Source: Alphaproteobacteria bacterium (GTDB lineage Bacteria > Pseudomonadota > Alphaproteobacteria > Zavarziniales > Zavarziniaceae). From it: DNA of 6,417 nt. The stretch lies in NCBI GenBank assembly GCA_021774355.1, contig JAJFJE010000303.1, forward strand, positions 1-6,417, in the 5' to 3' direction. The position numbers and the translations under genes are program-made. The notes under the pieces were generated by a model. It saw only the letters and a list, made by a program, of their open reading frames with translations. It searched no databases and was not told the DNA's origin. Below are positions 5,641-6,417 of the stretch, one piece after another; the stretch's first letter is position 1, and each line of letters starts with the position of its first letter.

Positions 5641-5653
5641 CGCGGGCGGTTGC
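5621..5653. terminator. Perfect 13-bp hairpin between convergent LysR and monooxygenase genes, probable bidirectional terminator
   Basis: GCAACCGCCCGCG at 5621-5633 pairs exactly with CGCGGGCGGTTGC at 5641-5653. The 7-nt loop contains the TGA stop of the regulator, so the last four sense codons are inside the stem. The 3' arm lies in the 26-nt gap, 13 nt from the stop of the opposing gene. There is no T-run on either strand. The design matches the hairpin at 833-865. Confidence 0.65.
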
Positions 5654-5666
5654 ACCGGACCCTGGC

Positions 5667-6417
5667 CTATTCCGCGGCCTTCCGGCGATAGCCGGCCAGC
5701 CAGGCATAGTCGTGGGCGTCCTTGCCGGTATCGGCCGCGCTGATGCCCATATAGGTCAAGGCACCGGCGAGGTTCTGGGGCTGAATCTGGCCCGCCAGAA
5801 AGCGGTCGACCAGGCTCATATGGCCCTCGTAACGTTTGGGATCCTGCTCGAAGCACCACCGGTCGACCTCGGAACTGAAATGGTACAGCCGGCCCTGATG
5901 GACCAGCTGATAGTCCTTGACCGCCCAGCCATCCCCGGAGGGGCCGGCGATGGGCAGGTTGCACATGTTGCAGATCACCGGCAGCGTCGCCGGCAGCGTC
6001 CGGTCCTCCCGGCCGTTCAGCAACTGGTTGGCGATGACGTCCCAGCAGCGGCCATAGACCTTGTTCCAGCCCGGATATTTCTCCTCGAGCCAGTCCCGCT
6101 CCTCGACCGAGACCCCGCCGGCCGGGTTCCACCACACCGTCGGGCGCCAGTACCACACGCCCAGATGCATCGAGTGCTGGGTGTGATCGAGGTCGTGCAG
6201 GAAGGTGTCCCAGTACCACGGGCGGCTCAGGCCCAGATCCTCAAGCTGACGCAGGAACTGGCCGACGATCCATTCCAGCATGAACTCCTTGAACGACATC
6301 TTCCGATGCTTGAGCGGCGTGTAATAGTCCATCATCGGACCGGTCAGAACCGAGAACAGCTTCCAGGTCCGCCAGAAGATCACGTCGATCATGTTCTGGG
6401 CTTCGGCCAGCTTGCCG
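5667..6417 (-). CDS. prmA: Soluble diiron monooxygenase, large (alpha) hydroxylase subunit, propane monooxygenase (PrmA/MimA) type, C-terminal part
   Basis: The frame is open from the right edge to the TAG at 5667-5669 and gives about 249 residues, roughly the C-terminal half of a ~540-residue subunit. An ATG at 6392 is internal, since the frame upstream (GKLAEAQN) continues the protein. Recognised family stretches are HLGVWYWRPTVWWNPAGGVS, ERDWLEEKYPGWN, and a YHS-like module with CNMC, then GRLYHFSSEVDRWCFEQDPKRY and GHMSLVDRFLAG. These fit the large subunit of propane monooxygenases (PrmA, MimA) better than methane or phenol hydroxylases, as far as memory of the families allows. The enzyme hydroxylates short alkanes, ketones, phenols or related compounds at a diiron centre. 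The iron ligands (two Glu/ExxH sets) are in the N-terminal half outside the window, so activity cannot be judged. It works with a beta subunit, a coupling protein and a reductase, none of which is in the window. The symbol is family-based; the substrate is not shown. Confidence 0.85.
   Translation of the reverse strand, partial: GKLAEAQNMIDVIFWRTWKLFSVLTGPMMDYYTPLKHRKMSFKEFMLEWIVGQFLRQLEDLGLSRPWYWDTFLHDLDHTQHSMHLGVWYWRPTVWWNPAGGVSVEERDWLEEKYPGWNKVYGRCWDVIANQLLNGREDRTLPATLPVICNMCNLPIAGPSGDGWAVKDYQLVHQGRLYHFSSEVDRWCFEQDPKRYEGHMSLVDRFLAGQIQPQNLAGALTYMGISAADTGKDAHDYAWLAGYRRKAAE

Noticed and set aside
4678..6219. Minus-strand open frame of 513 codons across the LysR gene and part of the monooxygenase gene
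   Set aside because: It is antisense to a clear LysR-type regulator and in a different frame from the recognised monooxygenase sequence.

Overview
The window is GC-rich and densely coded, with short gaps between genes, GGAGG/GGGGA-type ribosome binding sites, Sec signal peptides and two outer-membrane beta-barrel proteins. It therefore comes from a Gram-negative bacterium. The overall style and gene content suggest an alpha- or related proteobacterium that metabolises hydrocarbons or other hydrophobic substrates. This is inference; no rRNA or other phylogenetic marker is present.

Layout, left to right. (1) 2-826 (+) is the C-terminal part of a DUF1329 periplasmic/outer-membrane protein, cut by the left edge. 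(2) 878-1288 (-) is a small zinc-binding GFA/CENP-V-fold protein, convergent with the first gene across a 14-bp perfect hairpin. (3) 1489-1923 (+) is a GlcG/HbpS-family protein, divergent from the GFA gene across a 200-nt control region. (4) 1947-3245 (-) and 3389-4681 (-) are two tandem FadL/OmpP1/TodX-type outer-membrane transporters. They are clear paralogues, and the 143 nt between them can fold into a multi-stem structure that touches the ribosome binding site of the second gene to be transcribed. (5) 4795-5640 (+) is a compact LysR-type regulator, divergent from the FadL pair. The 113-nt gap holds a GTGCA-N6-TGCAC palindrome and a GTGCAC site. (6) 5667-6417 (-) is the C-terminal ~249 residues of the large (alpha) hydroxylase subunit of a soluble diiron monooxygenase of the propane monooxygenase (PrmA/MimA) type. 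It is cut by the right edge and convergent with the regulator across a 13-bp perfect hairpin.

Reading of the locus (inference): the right two thirds look like a hydrophobic-substrate module. Two FadL-family channels would bring an alkane, aromatic, ketone or fatty-acid-like compound across the outer membrane, a soluble diiron monooxygenase would oxidise it, and a LysR-type regulator between them could sense the compound. The left third (DUF1329, GFA, GlcG-like) is less specific, though DUF1329 proteins also belong to the cell envelope. Two points stand out. The monooxygenase alpha gene is not followed by a reductase gene, as it is in classical prmABCD operons. The FadL pair also has an unusual structured intercistronic region. 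I see no mobile element, CRISPR array, tRNA or rRNA.
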